Below are positions 1 through 11,420 of a stretch of 64,000 nucleotides of DNA, piece after piece. The notes under the pieces are model-generated. The model worked only from the letters and a program-made list of their open reading frames with translations, did no database searches and was not told where the DNA came from. How positions within the stretch are numbered: the first letter of the stretch is position 1; the number at the start of each line of letters is the position of its first letter. The position numbers and the translations under genes are program-made. The DNA lies in the NCBI GenBank assembly GCA_963920575.1, contig OY986968.1, forward strand, positions 27,100,129 through 27,164,128. The letters are read 5' to 3'. Origin of the DNA: Narthecium ossifragum (Eukaryota > Streptophyta > Magnoliopsida > Dioscoreales > Nartheciaceae).

Positions 1-93
1 ACGATTGACCGAGTCAGCAAAAAAAGGGATCGATCGGGCGCAGTTTCTTTCCACGCGGTGCTCAACGAAACACCCACTTTAGTCTCGTATGAG

Positions 94-718
94 CAGGGCC
101 GTCCTGAGTTTTCGGAGGCCCTATGCTAACTTTTAAAATGTGGTCTTTTATATTTTAATGATTAAATTTTAAACATGTAAAAACCACTTAAAAATATTAT
201 AAGCATTAAAAAAAAGAGTAAATTTATAAAAATATTTCTCACTAAAATTGTCCAAAAAAAGGTATCACTTAAACACTCCCCTTCTATCACTTTTAGAGGC
301 AAAAGTGTTAAATAAGCTTGTATACTAGTCTATGTCATCTACCAAAGTTTTTTCAATTGACAACATGTTCATCCTTTCTTGTGACATGGTTGATCGAAGG
401 CAAGACTTAATCAACTTCAACTTTGAAAAACTTCTTTCTCCATATACGACCGTAACCTATACCCACTAACCGTTCATCCTTTCTAGCAAAGAATTGTTAG
501 TGTTGAGGCTGTTGAATAGAAGAAGCTAGGGCTTGACTGCTTGAGGTTGTTGAGCTCCCGCGCTCCCTGTAAAGCAGTAATGACTGCTGAACTACCCGGT
601 ACCCTATACCCACTAACCCACCAAAGTACAAAACTATAGGGCCCTAAAAATTGACAATTTTTAAGGGGCCCTAGGCCATGGCCATGGCCTGGTGGGCCTT
701 GGCCCAGGGACGGTTCTG
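94..718 (-). mobile_element. hAT-superfamily deletion derivative
   Basis: The ends read CAGGGCCGTCC on the left and, on the complementary strand at the right, CAGAACCGTCC (9 of 11 identical). The element is flanked by an 8-bp target duplication with 7 of 8 matches (86-93 and 719-726, gtatgag in common). An 8-bp duplication and CAG-type ends are typical of hAT transposons. The interior keeps the 3' end of a transposase gene on the minus strand. The 625-bp length shows that most of the element is lost. Confidence 0.75.
265..447 (-). pseudogene. hAT transposase C-terminal (dimerisation) fragment
   Basis: Read on the minus strand, this stretch contains the motif GERSFSKLKLIKSCLRSTMS followed by QERMNMLSIE, the signature of the C-terminal dimerisation region of plant hAT transposases (TTF/ZMYM1-like type). 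The frame continues to NTFASKSDRRGVFK and a TGA at 265-267, but a TAG at 325-327 interrupts it. The catalytic domain is missing, so the fragment cannot encode an active enzyme. Its orientation defines the element as minus strand. Confidence 0.75.
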
Positions 719-1043
719 AGTATGAGGGGCCTTATTTGAGCCCTACTTCATTCTTGTATTATAAGTAAGGGTGAACACCTATTAAATGTTAGCGAAATCC
801 ACATCAAGCCGTCCTCTCACGAACCTCCCAAACAGGGCATGCTCCCACTGAACGCTCTTTTCTACCTCCTCCGGATCAAAGATGACCTTGTCTGGCAACC
901 TCTTCTCGATGCTTCCTACCTCCTCTTGGGTCACGTATGTGTGGGTACTATCTCCTCCGGTGATAGCAGCCCAGGAGCGAGAAGAGCGATGATCTCCCCA
1001 TTCCTGCCGCGGGTTTACGGGGCTCTTCGGCTGGGAAGCAGCT

Positions 1044-3978
1044 TGTGAGGACCCGTATACAAATTAGGGACTTTTATGCAAATGCTACTTCATAAGGGGG
1101 TCTTTAGCAAAAAGGCCACTTATCTTATATCTAACCTAAACTAACTAATGAGATAACATAACCCTAAACTCTATTCCCTTCTTCGTCGCGTTCTTCTCCT
1201 GCCGCCGCCCGTGAGGAGGAGAGGGGATCGACGCCGTCGCGAGCAGTGCCGCCGGCGGGGAGGATCTTCACCGGCTGGAGGTTAGCAACCTCCTTCTATT
1301 CCCTCTTTCCTTACCGCGTCTTTCTCCCTCTCGTTGCGATCTCCTTCGACGGATTTCCTTGGATCGGCTTGCTTGGTGGTTTGATTCTGAGTGGATCGGA
1401 TGGAAGTTTCTTGAGTAACTTAGCTTCCCTCTTGCTTTGTTTTGGATTAATGCAAGTTGGTATGGATCTTTAGATTTTCCTTTGATCGTTTGGCTTGAGT
1501 TTTTCTTTGATCGATTGATTTGGTTGGAGTTCTTTTGTTAGATCTGATGGGATTTCTTAGCTCAGTTCATGCTTTGCTTTGGCTCCTCCCTTCCCCTCTT
1601 AGTTATTGTTGATTCGCTGGTGTGGTATCGGGTGATTTTTCTCTCATTGGGTTAATTTCTTTGGATCAAGTCCTTCTAATTGAGTAATGAGAACGGTGGA
1701 TTTCGAAGGTTGTAATGCATGGATGTTTGGAGTTATTTTCTTTCTCTGGACTGGTTGTTTTCGGGGATGCACATAGGGTGTTCGAGGAATTTCTTCATTG
1801 TTGCAGAGCCGATTGTTCCTCTCTGCTTTAGATTGTTGCCGGGCCTGTTATTGGATTTGGACTCTTATGTCGTTCCTCCCCTCACCTAAGTCTTTACTTC
1901 ATTGATTTGATTCTTTTTGTTCTTGTTCATAGCTGGATCGGGTTGCTACGATTGGTTGATTCCTTTTTGGATCATGTTTTCCTCCCTGTTTATGTTAACT
2001 ATTGGATTATCTGCGAGCTTTTGGAATTCTATTTCGTTAACTCTGTTCTTGGGATCTGATCTGAGGATTTCTTGGCCGATGGGCATTGGGTGCTTGTAGC
2101 TCTTTTCTGTTGTTATTGGCTGTCTCCTAGGAATGCAAGTAAGGTGTTTGTTGATTTGCTTCTTTGCTGCAATGGCCTTGGCTGAGATCGATGAGTTGCA
2201 TTGTGGCAGCTTCTTCTCTGTTTGGGTGTGTTTATGGGATCTTTTGCCAATCTATGGAGTTCTATTTCGCTGCCCTGTTTTGGATCTAGACCAGAGGATG
2301 TTGGTCGTTGGCTTTTGGTTGCTTGTAGGTGCATGAACTTAGATTGCCTTCGTTGAGTTGCTCTCTTTCTCTTAATGCTTGTAATCCAATAAATCTCTCT
2401 GGTGGAGCATGATCTACAGCAGAGGAAATTAGAGCACGTAAGGTGCTTGATGAGTTGCTTCCTTACTGCTCTTAAGCTGGATCAATTTAGTTGAGTTGGT
2501 CTGGGTGGCTGGTTGGCCCGAGTGTTTTGTTTAAGGGTATGAGATTGGGTTAGCTGGATAATTGAATTGGATGTATTCTTTGTTGACAACAGAGGAAGCT
2601 GAGGTGTAATTGCTGGGAGCTTGTGGCTGGGGAGTTGTAGCTTGTTTCTTTGCTATCCGAGGTAGGTGGACTATCCAGATGCATACCTGAAACTAACTAT
2701 GATAACTGTCATAAATTGTGGATGATGTGTAGATAAATATCTCAGGTGATGCTCAGGCTGGTAATTCTATGCTGATTACATTATAGTTATTTTGTTTACG
2801 TGTTCTGTTATTTTGCTTGAATTGTAGAATTGTTGTTTGATCCATTCTCGTGGAAGATTATGGTTGTCTGTGATGTGTTAGCTATGGCTAATGGTGGTTG
2901 TGCATATTAATGTGATGTGGAAGTGCTTATTTGTATGTATGTGAATTACTTTCATGTTTGGATGATCTGTGATTAGATACAATCCTGTGGTGCTTAGGAG
3001 TTGTACTTAAATGCTGGTACTGTATGGTTGTGTTGGTCATGTGTGCTACGGTCTGGTGATGTTCAAATTAAATATGGTACAAGAACGCATTGCACGGGTC
3101 TAGGCCGGGGTCGGGTCTAGGAACTCGCGATCGAGGCTACGGGTGGACGTGGTCCCCGTGATCGATCGGGGTTTTGAGAGAATGTTTATGAAATCCAAAT
3201 TGGATAAGAGAACTAGTTGCTATTGTTCGAGAATCGATTGATTCTCTGGAACCTTAGTCTTAGCAGCTATTGGGAGGTAGCCTAATGTCTGCTGGTCGAC
3301 GCCAGTCTAGCTGTGCCCACAGTTGGCAGGGTAGTGTCCCGGACTGTGGTGGAGAGCGAGCTGTGCCCACGGTTGGCAGGGTAGTTGCCCGGACCGTGGT
3401 GGAGAGCGATGGGTCGATTGCGAGCTTGGGCTTAGGTTGTGACTTCCCTTGAGCTAAGACTTAGGCGCCAGATTGCATCGCATATTTATGTTGGTTGTTA
3501 GTTAGTTTCTTGTATATCATTAGTTAGTCTCCTACTGGGCTTTTTGCTCACCCCTACTTTTGCAGGTTCTTCAGGTGATGACGGCCGAGTTTGAGATCGT
3601 TGGAGGATTCGATATTGGATCCATTTATTTTATTTCATTTCCTTCATTTGAGAGTTGTAGTGACATTGGGATTATGAGATTTGATTAATGATTTGATTCA
3701 TGCATTCAGATTCAGAAATTTGTAATTAAACAATTGAAGTCGGTATTTGGATTAGATTGATTCATGTTATTGAAATCAGAAATTTGTAATAAATTATTAG
3801 GTTGTTCAGGAATAATTTACTGCATTGTGAATCAGTTATCTGTCAGGGTGAGTATACTGTATTGTGATGGTTTATATTATGATGTTGAGAGCAGGTTAAT
3901 TATGTGGTGTTAAGTGTAGAACAGGTTTTCCTCACGTCCCGTGGTCGGGGTGGGTATATCCCGGGGCGGGGCGTGACA
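1044..3978 (-). mobile_element. Solo LTR, about 2.9 kb (probably Ty3-gypsy)
   Basis: The element begins TGTGAGGACCCG and ends GGCGTGACA, so it has TG...CA ends. It is flanked by a 5-bp near-duplication (cagct 1039-1043, cagtt 3979-3983). Removing it rejoins the LINE ORF1 frame, which supports an insertion with these exact ends. No coding frame is visible inside. Read on the minus strand it starts TGTCACGCCCCG, a start I associate with LTRs of the Del/Tekay chromovirus group; this lineage call is tentative. The T-rich interior and the stretch near 3540-3590 look like intron or leader sequence but support no gene. Confidence 0.6.
3311..3410 (+). repeat. 50-bp tandem duplication inside the LTR
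   Basis: Two consecutive 50-bp units (3311-3360 and 3361-3410) both start ctgtgcccac and end with ggtggagagcga plus one base. They differ at about five positions. The repeat lies inside the long LTR. Confidence 0.85.
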
Positions 3979-4052
3979 CAGTTTCTCTCCTGAACCGTGT
4001 ATCCTCGCCGCCCTCATGCACCCGGTTCTCCGCTTCCTCTATCAAACTGTAC

Positions 4053-5210
4053 GTGCGGGGGCGTTGGGTGTTTTGGAAGTTAGTTTTCAATTCACACCCT
4101 GATGAGGAAGGTGACAGGATGACATGGTCACGAGCTACTAATGGGAAGATCTCCTCCAACTCAGCATATCTTATGCTAGATGAACAGAGACATAAGCCGG
4201 AGGTGGGAGAAGGCCAAAAGCTCAGATGGGAAACAATCTGGAAAGGACCGTTCGGCCCCAGGGTGCGTACCTTCCTATGGAAGCTCGGCCATGGGAAGGT
4301 GCCAACAATGGATGCTCTGTTCAGAGCAGGGGTGAGTGAAGATAACATATGCCCAAGATGCAAAAAAACAGAGGAGTCTGTGCATCATATGCTATTCCAG
4401 TGTCGTGACTCCCAGGAAGTATGGGCAAGGTTATTCGGGAATGATCTGGAGATTAAACGGAGGAGAGGATGGGAGAACTGGAGAGAGCTGCTCGACTCGA
4501 ACAACAGATCGGAAGCTTTGAGATTCAGGAAAACCAAACTGGGATATGGTGCATGGATGATCTGGAAAAACAGGAACAACGTCGTCTTCAATGGCCGTGG
4601 TGATCCTCCGGGCGCGCTGGCTAGATCATTTCTGTGACAATCCAAGGAATGGGAGATGAAAGGGCGAGGAAGCAGGAGGAAAGGGGCCGACTCCCTATCA
4701 CATCGACAGGGGATCTCTGTTATCCAATCGGACGGGGCATTCTGTTCGAGCACCGGACTCGCCGGCTTTGGCGCCATCTGCAGGAACGAGGAAGGAGAAC
4801 ACGCCTGGGAGATAGAAGCAGGAGGCTTTGCCATCGATGCCAAGGATGCGGAGCTTACAGCTATGGGACTCGCCATTGAGGAAGCAAAAAATAGAGGCAT
4901 AAGGAGAATGCTGTTTGAGACCGATGCAAAGGACTTGGTTGAGTGCATGCATGGCAGAAGAAGGTGGCCATGTGATATCAGAGAACGGCTTCAACAACTC
5001 TGCTTAGCCATTGCCTCGTTTGAGGAAGTGCATCTCAAGTTCATTCCCAAAGAGGATAACGGAGAGGCGGACCGACTTGCGAAGGCGGGCGCAAAGAAGG
5101 CAGCTCAGTTTTGAGGACTGGTGTCTTGGTGTTAGGGTTCTAAACCCGGTTTTGTTGTATTTTGTTTCCCCAGCTTAGGTGTCCTCACCTTAGGTCTCAA
5201 TTCGTCAAAA
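4053..5210 (+). pseudogene. LINE ORF2 3' end: zf-RVT and RNase H domains
   Basis: The frame from 4053 encodes the zinc-finger-like region that follows reverse transcriptase in plant L1-type LINEs (RTFLWKLGHGKVPTMDALF, then ICPRCKKTEESVHHMLFQC). A single in-frame TGA at 4635-4637 separates it from an RNase H-like domain ending at 5114. RNase H acidic motifs are visible: QSDGAF, DAELTAMGLA, FETDAKD and NGEADRLAKAG. The reverse transcriptase and endonuclease are absent. A short A-run near 5203-5210 fits the 3' end of the insertion. Confidence 0.85.
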
Positions 5211-5442
5211 AAAGAGATACAGAAATAGGTAGAAAGCAATGTATTCCATTACCCATTGCAACTCCTTTCTCCACAAGATTTGATCGAGGAAAATATTGCA
5301 TGACAACATAATTTATTTCATTTGATAATATGATCAAGGGTAAAATTAATATATGTTAGTACAATGTAGTTTTGGTCAAGTTTCAAATAAGACCTTATCT
5401 TTTTAAAAAATTAAAAATAAATAATATATATATATATATATA
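5211..5442. other. AT-rich spacer with a (TA)n run
   Basis: No gene is visible here. The stretch ends in a TA microsatellite (about 5421-5441) directly before a Helitron-like 5' end. Confidence 0.6.
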
Positions 5443-5829
5443 TCAACCTTATAAGGAGCAAAAACGGTTACAACCGTTTATCTCCTATTAGTTTATTTAC
5501 ATGTATATTTTCCTAAGTTAACTTTGTATATTTTTATCATCTTCTCTAGGTTAGTTTTAAATATACATCCTTATAATCATAAGGCATGAGATTAGTTTTA
5601 AATATACATACTTATCTACCTTATAAGATCCAAGGGTAGTTACTTTTATGACTCATCATCTGAGTCATAAACTTATACACACATGGCATACACGTGGCAT
5701 ACACGTGGTATAAAATTATAATTAAATAAACAAAAAAAAGGATAGTGGCCGGCTGATGTGACATAAGTTATAATAGAGATAGTGGGGGGGGCAGTTAGGC
5801 GTGCCAGGTGGCACGGGCCCACCACACAT
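5443..5829 (+). mobile_element. Non-autonomous Helitron-like element, 3' end mutated
   Basis: It starts TCAACCTTATAAGGAGC after an A. It ends with the hairpin region GTGCCAGGTGGCAC followed by gggcccaccac, but the expected terminal CTAG has become acat. An internal boundary TCTACCTTATAAGATCC at about 5613 matches the start of the shorter element at 9460-9668, so this copy is composite. No coding capacity is present. Confidence 0.65.
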
Positions 5830-6596
5830 GCCTCCTTTAATTGTTACAGATTTCAATTTCTTTATGGCTTGAGGGGTCAGTATTAGCTCCCTCCGTTGAT
5901 CTTTAATTTCATTGGGACTGAGTTGTTTAATAATATGTTGGCTCCCCAAATCTAGGATTCGATGATTGTTTGTGCAGGATTTGGCTGTCTGATCTGAAGT
6001 CTAAATTCCAAGGATGGTCATTTTTAGAGCATATGTTACACCCTTTCTTTGTTTCTTTCTGTCTGATCTGAAATCTAAATTCCAAAGATGGTCAGTTTCA
6101 AATTTGTTTGAATCCCTTGAAACTTGCTAAAACGAATTCTGATCGTATTATGAACTTTTCTGCCCATGTATATCTTCATTTAACATGAAACTTCCAATTA
6201 GTTCATTGTCATAATCTCCATTGCCTATACACTATGCCCATTTCTCATTGACTAACAGATCATTTTTGCTCATGGAGTTGTTTGGTAAAGAAAATTGGAG
6301 AGAGATCAAATTGGCTAGTTTCAAAAAAATTGGTCTAATTTTATGGTGTTTGGATGGCAACGTCGTCTCCTCCTTAATGCAGACAATAAAAGTTGGACCA
6401 GAGTCACCCCAAAACAAAATGATGTAAAATTATACATATAAATTTTTAATCTTGTCTTTTAATGCGGACTATGAAAGGGGGGCTTTTTTCCGGAGTCAAG
6501 TCAATCATACATATCATTTATAAATTGTGTCTTTAATCTTAGACTAGGATGGGAACCCAAAGATCATCATCTCACGCAGTGCATACACGATCAATG
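5830..6596. other. AT-rich intergenic DNA
   Basis: I see no gene here. Two short related stretches (around 5990-6020 and 6061-6090, both containing ctgatctgaa and tctaaattcca) form an imperfect local duplication. Confidence 0.4.
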
Positions 6597-7180
6597 TTAT
6601 ATTACATCATCATCAAAAAATATGAGGTTGCAATGTGCTATAAAGACTTGGAATCTTTTTTCTTCAGAGAATTAAGCTCGACGACGACAAATAGAACACA
6701 TCAAAGCTAGAGAGCGATTGAAAGACTTGGAATTTGGAAGTGTGTACTACAATTTCTGTTTTTTTTGTTTTAATAGTTCAGCCCAAAGGCTAGTATATAG
6801 ATAAAATTACTGCAGACCGTCCAAGGTTGGTAGGGGGTAATATAATCATAAAATAGGTCTCGGGTTCTATTCCGCAAAAAATCAGAGGAAAGGGTTATGA
6901 TATGCCAAAAGCAAATATGGAGGGTCCAAATCCACAAAAAATTCTAATAAAAAACTACAATTCCTACCATTATTCCACCGTTTCCAACCAAATACTTTTT
7001 CCTTATTGCAAGCACTTAATACTGATTTATGCTTACTTTTCAACCAAACACCAAAAGTTGAATAACTTTACCCCCATTAATCATCCCAACTTTTCTAGCC
7101 CCAAATAATTGTATTTAGGGAATAAGCAATTCTAGAATACGACAAAAAATAAAATTTTCATAATTAACATAACTAAGATT

Positions 7181-7432
7181 ATTTTTTTTATTTTTTTTTG
7201 AGTAAGTCAGCCAAAAAATGGCTAGTTACAAGGAAGAAACTACATAACTAGGGAAACGGACAAAAAGGAAAATTTACAGGAACTTCAGATCCAGAAGCAA
7301 AGACCCAACAGTGACTCCAGCGCATATCTTTACCAAGCATAGCGAGATAATCCGCATCACGAACTCGATCTAGTTGCACAGATCTGAAAACAACTGCTAG
7401 AAAGCGCGCCGCCATCCCACATATATCTCTCA
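7181..7432 (-). mobile_element. 5'-truncated LINE insertion
   Basis: The insertion is flanked by the 12-bp duplication ataactaagatt (7169-7180 and 7433-7444). The paralogous site near 20563-20574 has a single copy and no insertion. A T-rich left edge shows a poly(A) tail on the minus strand. The minus-strand frame contains VFRSVQLDRVRDADYLAMLG, which resembles the end of a LINE RNase H domain. This is a 252-bp dead copy. Confidence 0.8.
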
Positions 7433-7603
7433 ATAACTAAGATTATGTTTATTGAATATATACCTTGAACGATAAAAACTATATTCATTTAATGATGTGA
7501 CGAGATAAAAATACAAATATTTTCTTTTTTTACAGAACGAGGATAAAAAAAAGAGAAGGATATAAGAAAATTACTTCTTATCCCATAGGGCTCGTTTGTT
7601 TCA

Positions 7604-8171
7604 TCAACCTTATAAGGAGCAAAAACGGTTACAACCGTTTACCTCCTATTAGTTTATTTACATGTATATTTTCCTAAGTTAACTTTGTATATTTTCCTAA
7701 GTTAACTTTGTATATTTTTATCATCTTCCCTAGGTTAGTTTTAAATATACATCCTTATAATCATAAGCCAGGAGATTAGTTTTAAATATACATACTTATC
7801 AACCTTATAAGGAGCAAAAACGGTTACAACCGTTCTCCTTCTATTAGTTTATTTATATGTATATTTTCCTAAGTTAACTTTGTATATTTTTATCATATTC
7901 CCTAGGTTAGTTTTAAATATACATCCTTATAATCATAAGCCAGGAGATTAGTTTTAAATATACATACTTATCTACTGTATAAGATCCAAGAGTAGTTACT
8001 TTTATGACTCATCATCTGAGTCATAAACTTATACACACATGGCATACACGTGGTATAAAATTATAATTAAATAAACAAAAAAAAGGATAGTGGCTGATGT
8101 GGCGTAAGTTATAATAGTGATAGTGGGGGCGGGCAGTTAGCCGTGCCAGGTGGCACGGGCCCATCATCTGG
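7604..8171 (+). mobile_element. Helitron-like composite element 1 of the array
   Basis: It starts TCAACCTTATAAGG at 7604 after an A, with further 5' ends at 7799 (TCAACC) and 7971 (TCTACT). It ends at the hairpin CCGTGCCAGGTGGCACGG and ctgg at 8168-8171 (a mutated CTAG). The three 5' ends with one 3' end suggest nested or read-through copies. There is no coding sequence. Confidence 0.7.
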
Positions 8172-8761
8172 TCAACCTTATAAGGAGCAAAAACGGTTAC
8201 AACCGTTTTCCTTCTATTAGTTTGTTTACATGTATATTTTCCTAAGTTGGCTTTATCATATTCCCTAAGTTAGCTTTATCATCCTTATCAATACTTATAT
8301 CAACCTTATAAGGAGCAATAACGGTTACAACCATTTCCCTTTTATTAGTTTATTTACATGTATATTTTCCTAAGTTAACTTTGTATATTTTTATCATATT
8401 CCCTAGGTTAGTTTTAAATATACATCCTTATCAACCTTATAAGGAGCAAAAACGGTTACAACCGTTTCCCTTCTATTAGTTTGTTTACATGTATATTTTC
8501 CTAAGTTGGCTTTATCATATTCCCTAAGTTAGCTTTATCATCCTTATCAATACTTATATCTACCTTATAAGATCCAAGGGTAGTTACTTTTATGACTCAT
8601 CATCTGAGTCATAAACTTATATACACATGGCATACACGTGACATAAAATTGTAATTAAATAAAGAAAAATAAAGGATAGTGGGCTGATGTGGCGTAAGTT
8701 ATAATAGAGATAGTGGGGGCGGGCAGTTAGCCATGCCAGGTGGCACGGGCCCACCACCTAG
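8172..8761 (+). mobile_element. Helitron-like composite element 2 of the array
   Basis: It follows the preceding 3' end without a spacer. Helitron-type 5' ends occur at 8172, 8300 and 8431 (TCAACCTTATAAGG) and at 8559 (TCTACCTTATAAGATCC). One 3' end is present: hairpin CATGCCAGGTGGCACGG, then CTAG at 8758-8761. The internal units share a body rich in ttcctaagtt and ttatcat. It is non-coding. Confidence 0.7.
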
Positions 8762-9459
8762 TATATTATAAGGAGCAATAATGGTTACAACCGTTTCCCT
8801 TATATTAGTTTGTTTACATGTATATTTTCCTAAGTTAACTTTGTATATTTTTATCATATTCCCTAGGTTAGTTTTAAATATACATCATTATATAAGGTTG
8901 ATTGATAGGAACCCAGTAGTGGGTCGAGCCAGACGGCCGAGCCACGTCATGAGTAGTTTGGAGTCATGTCGTAGGATAAGTCAGTCTTTGGGGTCATATA
9001 TGTATTAGTCAATTAGGAGTTGTGATTGAGTCAAGTGTAGGTATGATTGATTTAGGTTGGGTGTGAGCCCAAGTCTGTTGTTAGTCGGGTTGGATATGAG
9101 CCATTCGTTAGACGGCTACACATCCAACGGCTATGATGTTATCTAGGTATTTGAGAGTCCTAGGGTTTCTATATGCCTCTCTATAAATAGGAGGCAAGAG
9201 TCTGTAGTCCAGTCATTCAGAGAATCAATCATACCTACACTTGACTCAATCACAACTCCTAATTGACTAATACAGATATGACCCCAAAGACTGACTTATC
9301 CTACGACATGACTCCAAACTACTCATGACGTGGCTCGGCCCTCTGGCTCGACCCACTACTGGGTTCCTATCATTGATCCATTAATCAAATTCGGTTTTTA
9401 TAACCGAATCACCCATTAACTTGATGGTTACCCTGCCAGGTGGCAGGGGGTCCACCTAG
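8762..9459 (+). mobile_element. Helitron-like element 3 of the array, carrying a palindromic insert
   Basis: The start TATATTATAAGGAGC is a decayed 5' end. The 3' end is the hairpin CCCTGCCAGGTGGCAGGG followed by CTAG at 9456-9459. The same family, with its own 3' sequence ttataaccgaatcacccatt, occurs on the minus strand at 60205-60436. A 470-bp element with TG...CA ends (8903-9372) is inserted in its middle. Confidence 0.65.
8903..9372. mobile_element. 470-bp foldback element with TG...CA ends and 5-bp target duplication
   Basis: The element begins TGATAGGAACCC, ends GGGTTCCTATCA, and is flanked by exact copies of ttgat (8898-8902 and 9373-9377). Its two arms (about 8903-9052 and 9223-9372) are inverted copies with about two mismatches in 150 bp. 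The middle contains a TATA-like CTATAAATAGG near 9181. TG...CA ends and a 5-bp duplication fit an LTR retroelement (solo LTR or TRIM), but such long inverted arms are unusual for an LTR. No protein is encoded. Confidence 0.7.
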
Positions 9460-9668
9460 TCTACCTTATAAGATCCAAGGGTAGTTACTTTTATGACTCA
9501 TCATCTGAGTCATAAACTTATACACATGACATACACGTGGCATACACGTGGCATAAAATTATAATTAAATAAACAAAAAAAAGGATAGTGGATGATGTGG
9601 CGTAAGTTATAATAGAGATAGTGGGGCGGGCAGTTAGCCGTGCCAGGTGGCACGGGCCCACCACCTAG
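9460..9668 (+). mobile_element. Minimal 209-bp Helitron-like element
   Basis: This is the cleanest copy. It starts TCTACCTTATAAGATCC and ends with the stem CCGTGCCA/TGGCACGG, then gcccaccac and CTAG at 9665-9668, followed by T. TC at the 5' end, a 3' hairpin and terminal CTRR are the hallmarks of Helitrons. It abuts the previous element head to tail. The empty site in the paralogous segment confirms the right border. Confidence 0.8.
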
Positions 9669-11420
9669 TGGTATTATAAGTGGGATATGATTAGTAATCA
9701 TATGGACTTCACTTTATCCCATATTTGGTGTGATTTTAAGCATGAGATAAATAATCCCATTGGGACTCTATATAACATGTACATGGGATAAAATAATCTA
9801 AAGGGGAGGTGGGATATGTATTCCCATGAGATAAGATCCATTGGATTAAAAAATAAAAAAATTTAAATACTTGATTAAATCTTCTCCCATCTTATCATTT
9901 GTCTTACTGAGATAAGAGTTTAACCCCTCACATCATCTTATGGGAAAATATATCTCGGGATATAATTTTTCGGGAGATTATATCCACCCATGTCATGTCT
10001 TGCGAAACAAACGTGGCCATAGTGTTTTGGAGCGGGGGCGCATTCTAAATACACAATATGTTCAATTTTTATTTTACATCCAGGCGTTGTTTTTCCTTCT
10101 TTTTTTAAATATGTCATTTTAGTAGAGAATCCTTGGCCATAAGTATGTGATTCCAAACTTATAAGCAAAGATTTCAAATGCAAATGACCTGATTTGTAAT
10201 TATCGAATTTGGTGGGCCTGTAATTGATTGCTACTGTACGCCCTATAGTAACAAATCTCAACCACAAAAAAATTGGGCATTGATAGCTGACAGATTGTGC
10301 ATCGACTATTGAGAGTAAAAACTTTTTAAAAGGAGGATAATGATAGTAGAAAAATAGGAGGATAATTTGATCCAAGCCATCAATACACAAATCATCATGC
10401 AATAGCAAATCAATTACAAGCTTTGATTTGATAAAACACAACCCAAGTGATCGAGAAATATTCTCCAATTTTTTCATGACTTAGGATTACTTCTCCCACT
10501 TGTTTAACATAGTAATATCTTGTCTTAAAGAAGTGAAGAATATTGGATAGTTGATGTGAAGAATGAGATATAACTCACTTTTTAATATAATATTATGGCC
10601 ATTTACGTGTATACTCTTATTAGGGGTGTGCAACGGGTCGGGTCACAGGTAAATGGGTGCGGGTCGGACCCGACCCGTTAATTATGCACACCCTTGTGAC
10701 CCACTCATTAACCTGCTATTTTTTAACAGGTAAACGAGTTAACATGTAAATGAGTAAACATGTACTGGTTAACTCATTTAACCTACTATTTTTTCAGGAT
10801 TCTAGGATGATTTCTCAACCTTATTCAGATCTCTAATTAGCCACATTCCAAAAAAAAAAAGCTAAAACACACACTATTTGCTTGAGTACAACATAAGAAG
10901 GTAACAGTATTGATATTTCAGGACTGAAAATAATTTCAGCATACATATCATGAAATATAAAACAGTATGGCAAGAGACATGACCAATAGTGGGTTAGGGC
11001 ATGGACGCGAGTGGAGTGGGTCACTGGGTCCACAGGTTCAGTGAGATAGTGGGATGCTACGCTGATAATAATGGGTCATTGTGTTGAGTCAGCGGGTGAC
11101 TCGGGTTGGACCATATGTCATTTTTCAATGATTTAATCCTCTAAAATTTTATCTATATGTGATCAAATTTTTATCATATTTTAGCGACTTTCCTAATTTG
11201 TGTGATTCCTGTATAATTAAGTTCTATACAACATAATTAGCGATCGCTTTAGAGTAACTACGCGGGTTAAACAATAAAAACCATGCCCCTACCGTTTGGG
11301 TGTTTTTATCTTGGATTATAGCTTAAAAAATTTATGGAATTAGTCTCCATGGGCTCCTATGATGAAGATTCAATTTTCAAACAATTAGTGTAAAACACTA
11401 ACTAATTTTGCATTAGGTGG

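Larger units (their letters stand above)
782..4046 (-). pseudogene. LINE ORF1 (gag-like) fragment, split by an LTR insertion
   Basis: On the minus strand, 4046-3979 followed by 1043-782 form one reading frame if the LTR at 1044-3978 and one 5-bp target copy are removed. The right piece includes LIEEAENRVHEGGED. The left piece includes VIFDPEEVEKSVQWEHALFG and ends in TAA at 782-784. The latter resembles the start of the DUF4283 region of plant L1-type ORF1 proteins. Only about 110 residues remain. It lies head to head with the plus-strand ORF2 remnant that begins near 4053, which suggests a 5'-inverted LINE copy or two separate insertions. Confidence 0.6.
7588..10018. mobile_element. Terminal-inverted-repeat MITE, split by the Helitron array
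   Basis: The ends are GGGCTCGTTTGTTTC and, reversed, GGCCACGTTTGTTTCGC, each bordered by ata. Without the insertion at 7604-9668 the element is about 366 bp. The uninterrupted paralogue is 20717-21089. It encodes nothing recognisable. The superfamily is uncertain; PIF/Harbinger-like and hAT-like are both possible. Confidence 0.6.
6597..11137 (+). repeat. Segmental duplication, copy 1 (carries extra insertions)
   Basis: Apart from inserted elements this segment matches 19990-22193 almost base for base, from the shared start tatattacatcatcatc to the shared end tttttcaatgatttaat. Copy 1 carries a LINE fragment (7181-7432) and a 2.07-kb Helitron array (7604-9668) that copy 2 lacks. Copy 2 therefore serves as the empty-site reference. 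Both copies contain a hAT-like terminus, TAGGGGTGTGCAACGGGTC, at 10621 and 21691, so that piece predates the duplication. Confidence 0.85.

Noticed and set aside
1190..3960. Gene with 5' UTR intron in the GC-to-T-rich stretch
   Set aside because: The whole stretch has LTR borders and its frames are short and lack domains.
9938..10477. 179-codon minus-strand open frame
   Set aside because: It crosses MITE and repeat DNA; in the paralogous segment the frame is broken, and it has no recognisable domain.
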